A stretch of 6,069 nucleotides of DNA from Candidatus Woesearchaeota archaeon. GTDB lineage: Archaea; Nanobdellota; Nanobdellia; Woesearchaeales; ARS49. This document shows positions 1-5,499 of this stretch, piece by piece. Both the position numbers and the translations under genes were made by a program. Every line of letters begins with the position of its first letter. The first letter of the stretch is position 1. Location of the stretch: positions 1-6,069 of the forward strand of contig JACQMZ010000060.1 in NCBI GenBank assembly GCA_016203345.1, given 5' to 3'. The notes below the pieces were generated by a model. That model made no database searches and was not told the origin of the DNA. It saw nothing but the letters and a program-made list of their open reading frames with translations.

Positions 1-1
1 C

Positions 2-79
2 CTCGGAACAGCACAAAAAATCCTCAATGACCTCAAAGAACTAGACAAGAGACGACAAAACAAGAAAACCTTAACTTAA
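2..79 (+). CDS. C-terminal end of an unidentified protein (5' partial)
   Basis: An open frame enters from the left edge and stops at TAA (77-79), giving 25 residues that begin LGTAQKILNDLKELDK and finish with a Lys/Arg/Asn-rich tail. The other two forward frames hit stops within the first 45 bases. The residues look like an amphipathic helix followed by a basic tail, common at protein C-termini, but are too few to name a family. The stretch is A/C-rich, unlike the G/T-rich + strand of the rest of the window. It could be chance open sequence; the lack of any better frame and the abrupt change to non-coding sequence favour a real gene end. Confidence 0.45.
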   Translation, partial: LGTAQKILNDLKELDKRRQNKKTLT

Positions 80-90
80 CGACATTGAGC

Positions 91-108
91 GTGCAGCCCC
101 CTATGCAC
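91..108. repeat. Short inverted repeat in the 80-261 non-coding stretch
   Basis: GTGCA (91-95) and TGCAC (104-108) form a perfect 5-bp stem around an 8-base C-rich loop, 12 bases after the stop at 79. No T-tract follows, so a terminator call is weak. The remainder of 80-261 holds no convincing ORF or RNA gene. It contains an imperfect palindrome near 163-180 and a GAGG/CCTC inverted repeat (211-224) just upstream of the TATA box. Confidence 0.3.
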
Positions 109-232
109 CACAAATGTATCGCAAATATCTGGTAGTTAAACTCCTACAGCTTAGTTTCGGACCATAAGAATTTTCGTAAGCCGCGATGGGTTCGAATGAA
201 GGAATGTCTTGAGGTTAACTCCTCAGATAATA

Positions 233-240
233 TTAAATAC
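233..240 (+). promoter_or_regulatory. TATA box for the 262-3071 operon
   Basis: TTAAATAC lies with its first T exactly 29 bases before the ATG at 262, the same spacing as the TATA-like octamers before archease and the DCD/dUTPase gene. In archaea transcription starts about 25 bases after the TATA centre, so the mRNA should begin at or next to the ATG and be leaderless. This supports 262 over the in-frame ATG at 196, which lies upstream of the promoter. Confidence 0.65.
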
Positions 241-261
241 ATTCCTTGGTACTGCGTGAAC

Positions 262-2409
262 ATGAAAAGAGGTCTTGCATTGGCCATACTGCTCATTTTA
301 TCGCAAGTAGCATATGGCATAGGTCTTGTCAGATCAGAAACTCAACAGACTTCTTTATCCCCCGACCAATCCACCGCCATTCAAAGTATTGAGCAAGGCA
401 ATCTAGGTAGTGTTCAGGTTGGTCAGGCGCGGTTGACAACTCAGGACGGCATTTCTGGTGAAGTGTCAGGTACTGTTTCTCGTTCGTCTGATGGTGTGCG
501 TGCCTCGCAGGCTTCTGTTTTGCGTACACCTCAAGGAACTGTTTCTGATGCGTCTGGTGTTCATTCGTCGCAGGATTCTCTTTTCTTTTTTTCTGCCAAA
601 AATTTCAAGTCCTCTTTGTTGAGTGCGCGTGGTGTTTCTAATGGCGGTTGGTCTGGTGACACTTTTTCTGCTGATCGTGTTGATTTCATTTCCTCCAGTT
701 CGCCTTTTCCTTTATCGTTTGACGACTCGAAGAAAGTTAGTTTCAAATTTTCAGGTAATTCTTTATCGTCCGCTTCATTTATGTTTCCAGCAAAAAAGTC
801 TTATTTCATGAGAAATCCGTTCTCGTCTGGCAAGTTTGTAGACTTTGACACCTTCTCCGATTCGGATGGTGATGGTCTGTCTGACACGTTCGAACTCAAC
901 AATGGTTTGAACGCCCATTCTAAGGATTCTGACAACGACCAATTGTCTGATTTTGAGGAAGTGATGCAGTTTCCAACTGACCCTAAACTGTCTGATACCT
1001 ACACGGCAGACGCGCTGGTGGATGATGCGTCTTTTGCCGCGTTGGTGAAGCGCGACGTGTCTGTTTTGGGTGATGTCGCGCGGCAGTTGTCGTTGTCTTC
1101 TGTGTTGCAGGATTCTGATGATGATGACATTTCTGACGTGAACGAGAACAGGTATAATTTGAATCCAAAGAATTTTGATTCTGATGGTGATGGTTTTACA
1201 GATGGGTTTGAGCTCGTGCGTGGCATGAATGCGCTTGTTCGCGAGCAGGTTCCGTCCCTGGCGTTGTCATCCGCGTGTTCTGATTGCGTGTTTCAGCTGT
1301 CAGGTGAAGACGGTTCGCAAATATCGATTGACTTGTCTGGTTTTGTGGGTGATGTTCCTGGGTCAAAAATATCGTACACAGTCTCGAAGGTGCAGATCTC
1401 TTTAGGCTCAAACGCGCCAAATACCGTCGGCGGATCGTCAGTGTTGAATCTCTCTATCAATGACACGTCTAAATCCGCGTCAGTCACGTTTGAGAAGACC
1501 GCGCACGGTGTGCGTGTCATTGCCACAAATGAGATTGGACAGACAACCACGTCTCGCTTTTCTGAGAAAGTGTTTGGCGACCCGCTGGACTTCACCATAA
1601 ATGCAGGGGATGGCGTGTTGACTGCTGTTCTGCCAAGCCCTGGCAAGTACCAGTATCTCGTTATGCCATCGTCAGCGGATTTTTATGGTTTTCTTGTCGA
1701 CGAGGAGCGGTCGTTTGCCCAGAGTTTTGAGGTTGAGCGTCCTGAAAGTTTGAAGCCGTACGATTTGTTTGTGGACAAGCAGGGTTTGCGCCAGTCTTTT
1801 GACTTATTTAAGCAGGCAGGGAATGAAAACAGTGGGTTTGTCTCTTTGGTTGACCATCAGGCGCAATTGCGCGGCGTTTTTTCGTACAATCGTTTGGGGT
1901 TCGAAATCGGGACTAATACGTGGAGGTCTGGGTCTAGGAATTTTGTGGAGCACGTGCGCTTGAATGGGTCTTTCCTGCCGGTTCTTGAGAGCGCGCATCA
2001 GTTGAATGTGTTTACGCTGTTGTTGGACAAGACGAATGTTTTTGCAGAGGTTTTTGGCCAGTTGCCACTGCCTGTGGAGCGTTCATTGTTGTACTTTGCT
2101 TATTTTGATAATGTTGGAGTGTATGAGATAGCGAGGAATGCAGAGTCAACGCGCTTGCGGCGGTGGGTATCGTCAGCGCCTCCTGTGCTCCGGCGGTTGG
2201 AGACAAATACGAAAACAGGTCGGTTGGATGTTTCTGATGGTGTAGTCCATCTAATACTCAAGGACACGCCTGTGCAATCGTTTATCTCCTCTCACGATCC
2301 TCAGCAAAGGTTGTTTTCTCAGGTGTTGACAAATTATCGCATTAGCACGTGTGACGCGTATCTTTCGTTTGAGGACGTGCTTAGGCCTGTGCAGGGGGTG
2401 TTGTCATGA
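262..2409 (+). CDS. Large secreted Ser-rich protein with Asp-rich (thrombospondin type 3-like) calcium loops
   Basis: A 715-residue protein. I chose the ATG at 262 because it opens a clean signal peptide (MKRG, then a hydrophobic stretch to about residue 20) and sits 29 bases after a TATA box; the frame is open from 196, but that adds 22 polar residues in front of the signal. Residues 25-180 are Ser/Gly/Val-rich and strand-like, with Ala-Ser-Gln-type near-repeats. Four DxDxDxxxD loops follow at about 200-208, 222-230, 284-292 and 306-314, in two pairs each spaced 22 residues apart and separated by a partly helical insert. They resemble EF-hand-like or thrombospondin type 3 calcium loops. A CxxC lies at 339-342, and the rest (340-715) looks beta-rich, Ig-like in part. 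There is no C-terminal membrane segment. It overlaps the next gene by ATGA. The role is inferred: an exported surface or matrix protein stabilised by calcium. No enzyme motif is visible. Confidence 0.85.
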   Translation: MKRGLALAILLILSQVAYGIGLVRSETQQTSLSPDQSTAIQSIEQGNLGSVQVGQARLTTQDGISGEVSGTVSRSSDGVRASQASVLRTPQGTVSDASGVHSSQDSLFFFSAKNFKSSLLSARGVSNGGWSGDTFSADRVDFISSSSPFPLSFDDSKKVSFKFSGNSLSSASFMFPAKKSYFMRNPFSSGKFVDFDTFSDSDGDGLSDTFELNNGLNAHSKDSDNDQLSDFEEVMQFPTDPKLSDTYTADALVDDASFAALVKRDVSVLGDVARQLSLSSVLQDSDDDDISDVNENRYNLNPKNFDSDGDGFTDGFELVRGMNALVREQVPSLALSSACSDCVFQLSGEDGSQISIDLSGFVGDVPGSKISYTVSKVQISLGSNAPNTVGGSSVLNLSINDTSKSASVTFEKTAHGVRVIATNEIGQTTTSRFSEKVFGDPLDFTINAGDGVLTAVLPSPGKYQYLVMPSSADFYGFLVDEERSFAQSFEVERPESLKPYDLFVDKQGLRQSFDLFKQAGNENSGFVSLVDHQAQLRGVFSYNRLGFEIGTNTWRSGSRNFVEHVRLNGSFLPVLESAHQLNVFTLLLDKTNVFAEVFGQLPLPVERSLLYFAYFDNVGVYEIARNAESTRLRRWVSSAPPVLRRLETNTKTGRLDVSDGVVHLILKDTPVQSFISSHDPQQRLFSQVLTNYRISTCDAYLSFEDVLRPVQGVLS
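2394..2400 (+). promoter_or_regulatory. Shine-Dalgarno-like site for the gene at 2406
   Basis: GGGGGTG ends five bases before the ATG at 2406 and is largely complementary to the CACCTCC-type end of archaeal 16S rRNA. It lies inside the end of the preceding gene. This suits an internal operon gene, in contrast to the leaderless first genes in this window. Confidence 0.45.
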
Positions 2410-3071
2410 GGGCGCAGGTGTCTGTGTTCATGCTGCTGGGCGTTCTCATGCTCGTCGGCCTGCTCACCGTTCTGGCGTACGTCGCGCTGATTGTGACTGG
2501 AACGATCGCTGACCCGTTTGTGGCTGCTGATGTCACGTCGTATTTTAACTCGTGTTTTGAACAGGCGCTGCAGTGTTCGCTGTACGAGAAGGGGTTGTCT
2601 CTTGAATTGAAAGAGCTTTCTGTGCTGGAACGCGAGGCGCAGGAAGTTGCTTTGTCTCAGTTTCCTGTGTGCGTGCAGAACATTTCGCGAGTTTTCAAGG
2701 GGCAGAACATCGCCTTGCAGAACGGTGAGCAAAAGGCGTCGTTGTTTTTTGCAGATATGGACACGAAACTGACGCTGGACAGTCCTGCTGTGGTGACGAT
2801 TGGGAAAGCGACAAAGAAAATCTCTGGCTTGGTTGCTGAAAAGCCAGTGGCTTTCGCCAGGATGCTTGAGACTGCCCGTTCTCTAAATCCTGGTGTCGAC
2901 AAGATCGCTCCAGACGATCACGTGATAGAAGATCTTGACGACCGGTACCGCGTGCAGTTTTTCGAAGCAGCAGGTGGTGACGTGGTTGTGTTGCGAGACA
3001 CGCGCTCAAACATCACGTTCAGGAATCCGTATACGGTTGTTTTCAGAGAGTCTGCCGGAACCACTCAATAG
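2406..3071 (+). CDS. Small membrane-anchored protein with class III (pilin-like) signal peptide
   Basis: A 221-residue protein. It begins MRAQVSVFMLL followed by hydrophobic residues to about 31. Arg-Ala then Gln-Val-Ser matches the archaeal prepilin-peptidase pattern (charged residue, Gly/Ala, cleavage, Gln at +1, Ser at +3), although the usual Glu at +5 is Phe. Many short DPANN proteins share this QV[ST]xF start and a nearby SC-E motif; here it is Ser49-Cys50-Phe-Glu52, with Cys57 and Cys89 also present. The remaining 180 residues are a mixed soluble domain I do not recognise. The start overlaps the previous stop (ATGA), so it is translationally coupled to the calcium-loop protein and may help display it (inference). 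Its last 29 bases overlap the 3' end of the opposing hydrolase gene. Confidence is high for the gene, low for function. Confidence 0.8.
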   Translation: MRAQVSVFMLLGVLMLVGLLTVLAYVALIVTGTIADPFVAADVTSYFNSCFEQALQCSLYEKGLSLELKELSVLEREAQEVALSQFPVCVQNISRVFKGQNIALQNGEQKASLFFADMDTKLTLDSPAVVTIGKATKKISGLVAEKPVAFARMLETARSLNPGVDKIAPDDHVIEDLDDRYRVQFFEAAGGDVVVLRDTRSNITFRNPYTVVFRESAGTTQ

Positions 3072-3807
3072 ATGCGTTGATGGCAAGCGTTAGCGTGTTG
3101 TTGACGTAGCTGTGTTTTCCCCGGGGAATGATCAACAGTTTCTTGCGAGCAGGTAATGCGTCGTAATAATTTTTTGCATTTTCAACAGAGACAACGTCGT
3201 CTGCATCTCCATGGAGAACAAGAGTGGGTTGTTTGATATTCTTTGCTGTTGCCAGTGCGTTGTACGTTGTTAGACTGCGATAGAACTGGAATTTGAGTTT
3301 GGCTGGCACGCTCCACTCCTGAGGAAAAGGAATCGCACCCGTTCGTTCCCAGATTTGTGGTGTGGTGTTGAATAGTGGAGGAAGTTCTTTGGCCGGGTCC
3401 CAGACTGTTGCTGATAGGACAAGACTGGCTATCGTGCTATCTTGTGCTGAAATAATGCATCCGACAACGCCGCCAAGACTGTGGCCAAATACGCCGATAG
3501 GGCCTACAGATGGATGCTTTTTGAGAAAGTCGATGATTATTTTCGCGTCTTCTACTTCTTGGTCAAGTGTCAGGTCTTTGATGTTGCCGTCGCTTGTGGC
3601 TGTTCCATTCGTGAAGTCAAATCCTGCCACAATGAAATCTGCATGCGTAAAAGCTTTTATGATATGCTGGTACCATGCCAGCGTATACCCTCCTGTGAGT
3701 CCGTGAAAGATAACAACTGTGGGGTGTTTTCCTGGTTTTGGCATCCAGAGTGTTCCTCTGATCGTGAGGCCTGCGCTGTTTACCAGTTCAATATTCTCTG
3801 TTTTCAT
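3043..3807 (-). CDS. Alpha/beta hydrolase (serine hydrolase, esterase/S33-like)
   Basis: A 254-residue protein with the full alpha/beta-hydrolase signature. The oxyanion region is HGLTGG (35-40), the nucleophile elbow GHSLGG (108-113, Ser110), the acid is most likely Asp203 in HGDADDVV, and the His is His232 in GKHSY. Length and motif order fit the Hydrolase_4/acyl-esterase group, including feruloyl-esterase-like and monoacylglycerol-lipase-like proteins; the substrate cannot be read from sequence. There is no signal peptide, so it is probably cytoplasmic. The ATG overlaps the stop of the upstream membrane-protein gene by 4 bases (ATGA) with no clear Shine-Dalgarno site, suggesting coupled reinitiation. 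Its 3' end overlaps the convergent gene at 3043-3071. Confidence 0.9.
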   Translation of the reverse strand: MKTENIELVNSAGLTIRGTLWMPKPGKHPTVVIFHGLTGGYTLAWYQHIIKAFTHADFIVAGFDFTNGTATSDGNIKDLTLDQEVEDAKIIIDFLKKHPSVGPIGVFGHSLGGVVGCIISAQDSTIASLVLSATVWDPAKELPPLFNTTPQIWERTGAIPFPQEWSVPAKLKFQFYRSLTTYNALATAKNIKQPTLVLHGDADDVVSVENAKNYYDALPARKKLLIIPRGKHSYVNNTLTLAINASIEWFRQTL

Positions 3808-4796
3808 CTGAATTCAATTGTTATGCGGTCTCCGTCTTTCCACACGTAATCGCTTAGTTGGTTGTTAGGTACGCCGTTTACTGTCATGGTTGTATGTGCT
3901 GGTTTTCCGTCGCACGTGTTGCAATGTTGTCCGAGACAGGTTGGAGTGAACGGCATCTGCAGGTAATCAAAGAGTTCTCCAATCCTGAGCTTTTCTGGTT
4001 CGAGGAGTTGTGTTCCTGTTGGATCTGTTTTGATGAGTGCGTGGTAGTGTAGCCTGTTGCGTTCTTTGTGCGTGTGTTGTTTGTTGAGGTCGCCTGCTTC
4101 GAGCGGCAGGTCAATGCGTTTCCCGCATGAGAAAATGTCGAGCTGGCTGTGGATGTGAAGTGCAAGCTGGCATCCATCTGGACCGCAGACGACAAACCCC
4201 TTGTCGCCTCCTTGTGAATAATAGTTGGACACTGAATACCCTCCGATGATGATCAGCGCGCCCAGCCCCGTGCCGGTCAAGAGCGGCGTCCACTGGAATT
4301 TTTTGCGCTTTTGAGGTCTGGCCAGCCAGATTCCTGCCCCTGCGATGAGAAGGCCAGAGATGATGCTGCCGACAAGCACGTACGTACTGCGAGGGTCGGT
4401 GACCGTGATGGCAAATGAGGGTTGGATGATTTCTGTTGCCTCTGTGTGGAAGACGAACTGCGCCACGTAATCGCCAGCATATGAGGGCGTCCACAAGAAG
4501 GTGTATGTTCCTGGTGGCGATTCTCTGGTGCCTGAATAAAAGAGTTCTTTATTCACGCTGGGATCGAGGATTTGTCCTTGAACGTCGAGGTTGGTCGTAG
4601 GTGTGTCTTGTTCGTCGCGCACCAACACCGACAGTTCTATTTCTTGTCCGACTCGCAAAGGAACACGGTTGAACGTGACGTCATACCCTTTGATGTGCAA
4701 ATGGTCAGGACTTATCTGCTGAATTTCTTCCTCGTGCGCAGCCGCAAGCGTCGAAAGAACGAAGATGATGAAAACCGTAGTAAGTCTCACGCTCAT
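3804..4796 (-). CDS. Two-TM protein with extracellular Ig-like domain and His/Cys-rich C-terminal domain
   Basis: A 330-residue protein. A signal peptide (1-20) ends in Ala-Ala-Ala before His21-Glu-Glu-Glu. Residues about 35-133 form an Ig-like beta domain (VGQEIELSVLV near 49, then GTYTFLWTPSYAGDYVAQF near 96), like those of YtkA/CopC-type or macroglobulin-like modules. TM1 is about 138-159, a basic loop (RPQKRKK) 160-166 and TM2 about 170-187, so by the positive-inside rule both large domains face outwards. The C-terminal domain (about 200-330) has HIHSQ (214-218), HTH (241-243) and HYH (250-252), plus CxxxxC (204/209), Cys224, Cys287 and CxxC (292/295). It ends in a VNG...DGDRITIEF strand pattern that recalls an archaeal and actinobacterial extracellular His-motif domain of unknown function. 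Metal binding is inferred. An in-frame stop at 4803-4805 fixes 4796 as the earliest ATG. It is first in an operon with the hydrolase. Confidence 0.85.
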   Translation of the reverse strand: MSVRLTTVFIIFVLSTLAAAHEEEIQQISPDHLHIKGYDVTFNRVPLRVGQEIELSVLVRDEQDTPTTNLDVQGQILDPSVNKELFYSGTRESPPGTYTFLWTPSYAGDYVAQFVFHTEATEIIQPSFAITVTDPRSTYVLVGSIISGLLIAGAGIWLARPQKRKKFQWTPLLTGTGLGALIIIGGYSVSNYYSQGGDKGFVVCGPDGCQLALHIHSQLDIFSCGKRIDLPLEAGDLNKQHTHKERNRLHYHALIKTDPTGTQLLEPEKLRIGELFDYLQMPFTPTCLGQHCNTCDGKPAHTTMTVNGVPNNQLSDYVWKDGDRITIEFR

Positions 4797-4805
4797 TTTG
4801 TTTCA

Positions 4806-4853
4806 CGAATTTTGCTGAATGAGGCGACGAAGTCGCCGAATTCGCAAAATTCG
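4806..4853. repeat. Nested inverted repeat between divergent genes
   Basis: An outer perfect 10-bp arm (4806-4815 with 4844-4853, CGAATTTTGC/GCAAAATTCG) encloses a perfect 6-bp arm (GGCGAC 4823-4828 with GTCGCC 4832-4837) around a GAA loop. The two centres differ by only half a base. It lies between the ATG at 4796 and the TATA boxes at 4857-4868. It could be an operator for a dimeric regulator, or part of a folded leader for the minus-strand mRNA. Confidence 0.6.
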
Positions 4854-4856
4854 ATA

Positions 4857-4864
4857 GTATTTAA
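4857..4864 (-). promoter_or_regulatory. Possible TATA box for the 4796-3043 operon
   Basis: Read on the minus strand, 4864 to 4857 is TTAAATAC, identical to the octamer before the gene at 262. Using the same 29-base spacing, transcription would begin near 4835, leaving a leader of about 39 bases that starts inside the nested inverted repeat. No better TATA-like site lies 25-35 bases before the ATG at 4796. It shares TTAA with the archease TATA box, so only one direction could be occupied at a time. Confidence 0.4.
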
Positions 4865-4868
4865 AAAC
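4861..4868 (+). promoter_or_regulatory. TATA box for archease
   Basis: TTAAAAAC begins exactly 29 bases before the ATG at 4890, as at the other two rightward promoters, and predicts a leaderless mRNA. This argues against any start further upstream, although the frame stays open back to 4572. Confidence 0.65.
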
Positions 4869-4889
4869 TTCTGCTCTATTGGCTTCTGC

Positions 4890-5321
4890 ATGCGTAAAAA
4901 GTTCGTTTTTGTTGAGGGTGTGGCAACGGCTGATGCGGTGTTTGACGCGTTTGGGAAGGATGTGAATGAGTTGTTTTCAAACGCTGCGCTGGCTCTGACT
5001 GCCATAATGATTGATCCTGTGTCGTTGAGGGCTGTGAAAAGGAAGAAGATTGTGCTGGAAGAAAAGGATGTGCCGTCATTATTGTTTCGTTTTTTGGAGG
5101 AGTTGATTTTTCTGAAGGACACTGTGCTTTTCCTGCCGAAAACGTGTAAAGTGAACGTGGTAGAAAAAAAGAAAGTAAAGCTAGTTGCGGAGTGTGTGGG
5201 AGCAACCATTGATTACAAACGCCACAAGCTTGGGGTCGATGCGAAGGCCGTGACGTATCATAAATTCGACGTAATGCAGGAGAAGTCTGGTTGGAAGGCG
5301 CGTGTAGTGATTGATATTTAG
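4890..5321 (+). CDS. Archease (RtcB RNA-ligase cofactor protein)
   Basis: A 143-residue protein, the usual archease length. It aligns without gaps to the family over TADAVFDAFGK (13-23) and ELFSNAALAL (27-36), and ends with the family-typical KAVTYHKF (119-126) and a terminal Ile-Asp-Ile (141-143). Archeases activate the 3'-phosphate RNA ligase RtcB, speeding its guanylylation in tRNA splicing and RNA repair. The motif normally written His-Thr-Ala-Asp reads Ala12-Thr-Ala-Asp15; Asp15, Asp42 and Asp142 remain, so a metal site may be altered but not absent. The start is set by the TATA box at 4861; upstream in-frame codons run antisense to the neighbouring gene. rtcB, a common neighbour, is not in this window. 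The next gene downstream is a DCD/dUTPase family gene with its own promoter. Confidence 0.88.
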   Translation: MRKKFVFVEGVATADAVFDAFGKDVNELFSNAALALTAIMIDPVSLRAVKRKKIVLEEKDVPSLLFRFLEELIFLKDTVLFLPKTCKVNVVEKKKVKLVAECVGATIDYKRHKLGVDAKAVTYHKFDVMQEKSGWKARVVIDI

Positions 5322-5352
5322 ATTGTCAGAAAGAACGTGTGGCTCGCTGATT

Positions 5353-5388
5353 GACTTTCGCCATCAGTTATGCTCGCGAGTGAAAGTC
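5353..5388 (+). repeat. Hairpin with a competing alternative stem, archease 3' region
   Basis: GACTTTC (5353-5359) pairs perfectly with GAAAGTC (5382-5388). The 5' arm also lies in the loop of a second possible hairpin, CTGAT (5347-5351) with ATCAG (5363-5367), so the two folds overlap. It lies 31 bases after the archease stop in a non-coding stretch and could be mRNA 3' structure or part of an unannotated RNA. Confidence 0.35.
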
Positions 5389-5418
5389 CTGTGGGTTAAT
5401 TGCAGACAAGGCAGGGGT

Positions 5419-5461
5419 CGTAGGGGACGGCCTGAGTCCCTACGCTGCACATATCTTGCAG
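5419..5461 (+). repeat. Strong GC-rich hairpin plus alternative small hairpin
   Basis: Positions 5419-5428 pair with 5436-5444 as a 9-bp stem (CGTAGGGAC/GTCCCTACG, one bulged G) around a 7-base loop, the most stable local fold in the window. Directly after it, CTGCA (5445-5449) can pair either with TGCAG at 5401-5405, closing around the main stem, or with TGCAG at 5457-5461. No T-tract follows, so it is not a typical terminator. It may be a processed mRNA end or a small structured RNA. Confidence 0.4.
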
Positions 5462-5470
5462 TGAAAAGTG

Positions 5471-5478
5471 TTATATAC
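5471..5478 (+). promoter_or_regulatory. TATA box for the DCD/dUTPase family gene
   Basis: TTATATAC begins exactly 29 bases before the ATG at 5500. The stretch from TATA box to ATG matches the archease promoter at 21 of 32 positions, including ACTTC after the box and GGCTTCT just before the ATG. A leaderless transcript separate from archease is predicted. Confidence 0.7.
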
Positions 5479-5499
5479 TTCCTATTGCGCGGCTTCTTC

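Noticed and set aside
186..202. GGGTTCGAAT, resembling a tRNA T-loop
   Set aside because: The flanking bases do not pair as a T-stem (G opposite G at the closing position) on either strand, and no other tRNA arms are present.
196..261. Upstream ATG adding 22 residues to the large secreted protein
   Set aside because: It precedes the TATA box at 233 and would put polar residues before a clear signal peptide.
1293..1646. 117-codon open frame on the minus strand
   Set aside because: It is a shadow of the secreted-protein gene, with no promoter, start context or recognisable protein.
3481..3849. 122-codon open frame on the plus strand
   Set aside because: It is antisense to the alpha/beta hydrolase, whose catalytic motifs are intact on the other strand.
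4572..4889. In-frame extension of archease by 106 codons upstream
   Set aside because: It runs antisense to the membrane-protein gene, does not resemble archease, and lies mostly before the archease TATA box.
5376..5395. GAGTGAAAGTCC, similar to the RNase P RNA GAGGAAAGTCC element
   Set aside because: No other RNase P RNA conserved regions are found nearby and the gap is too short for the molecule.
5401..5451. H/ACA-guide-like hairpin followed by ACA
   Set aside because: The upper stem is only about 5 bases from ACA and there is no two-sided guide pocket, so the geometry is wrong.
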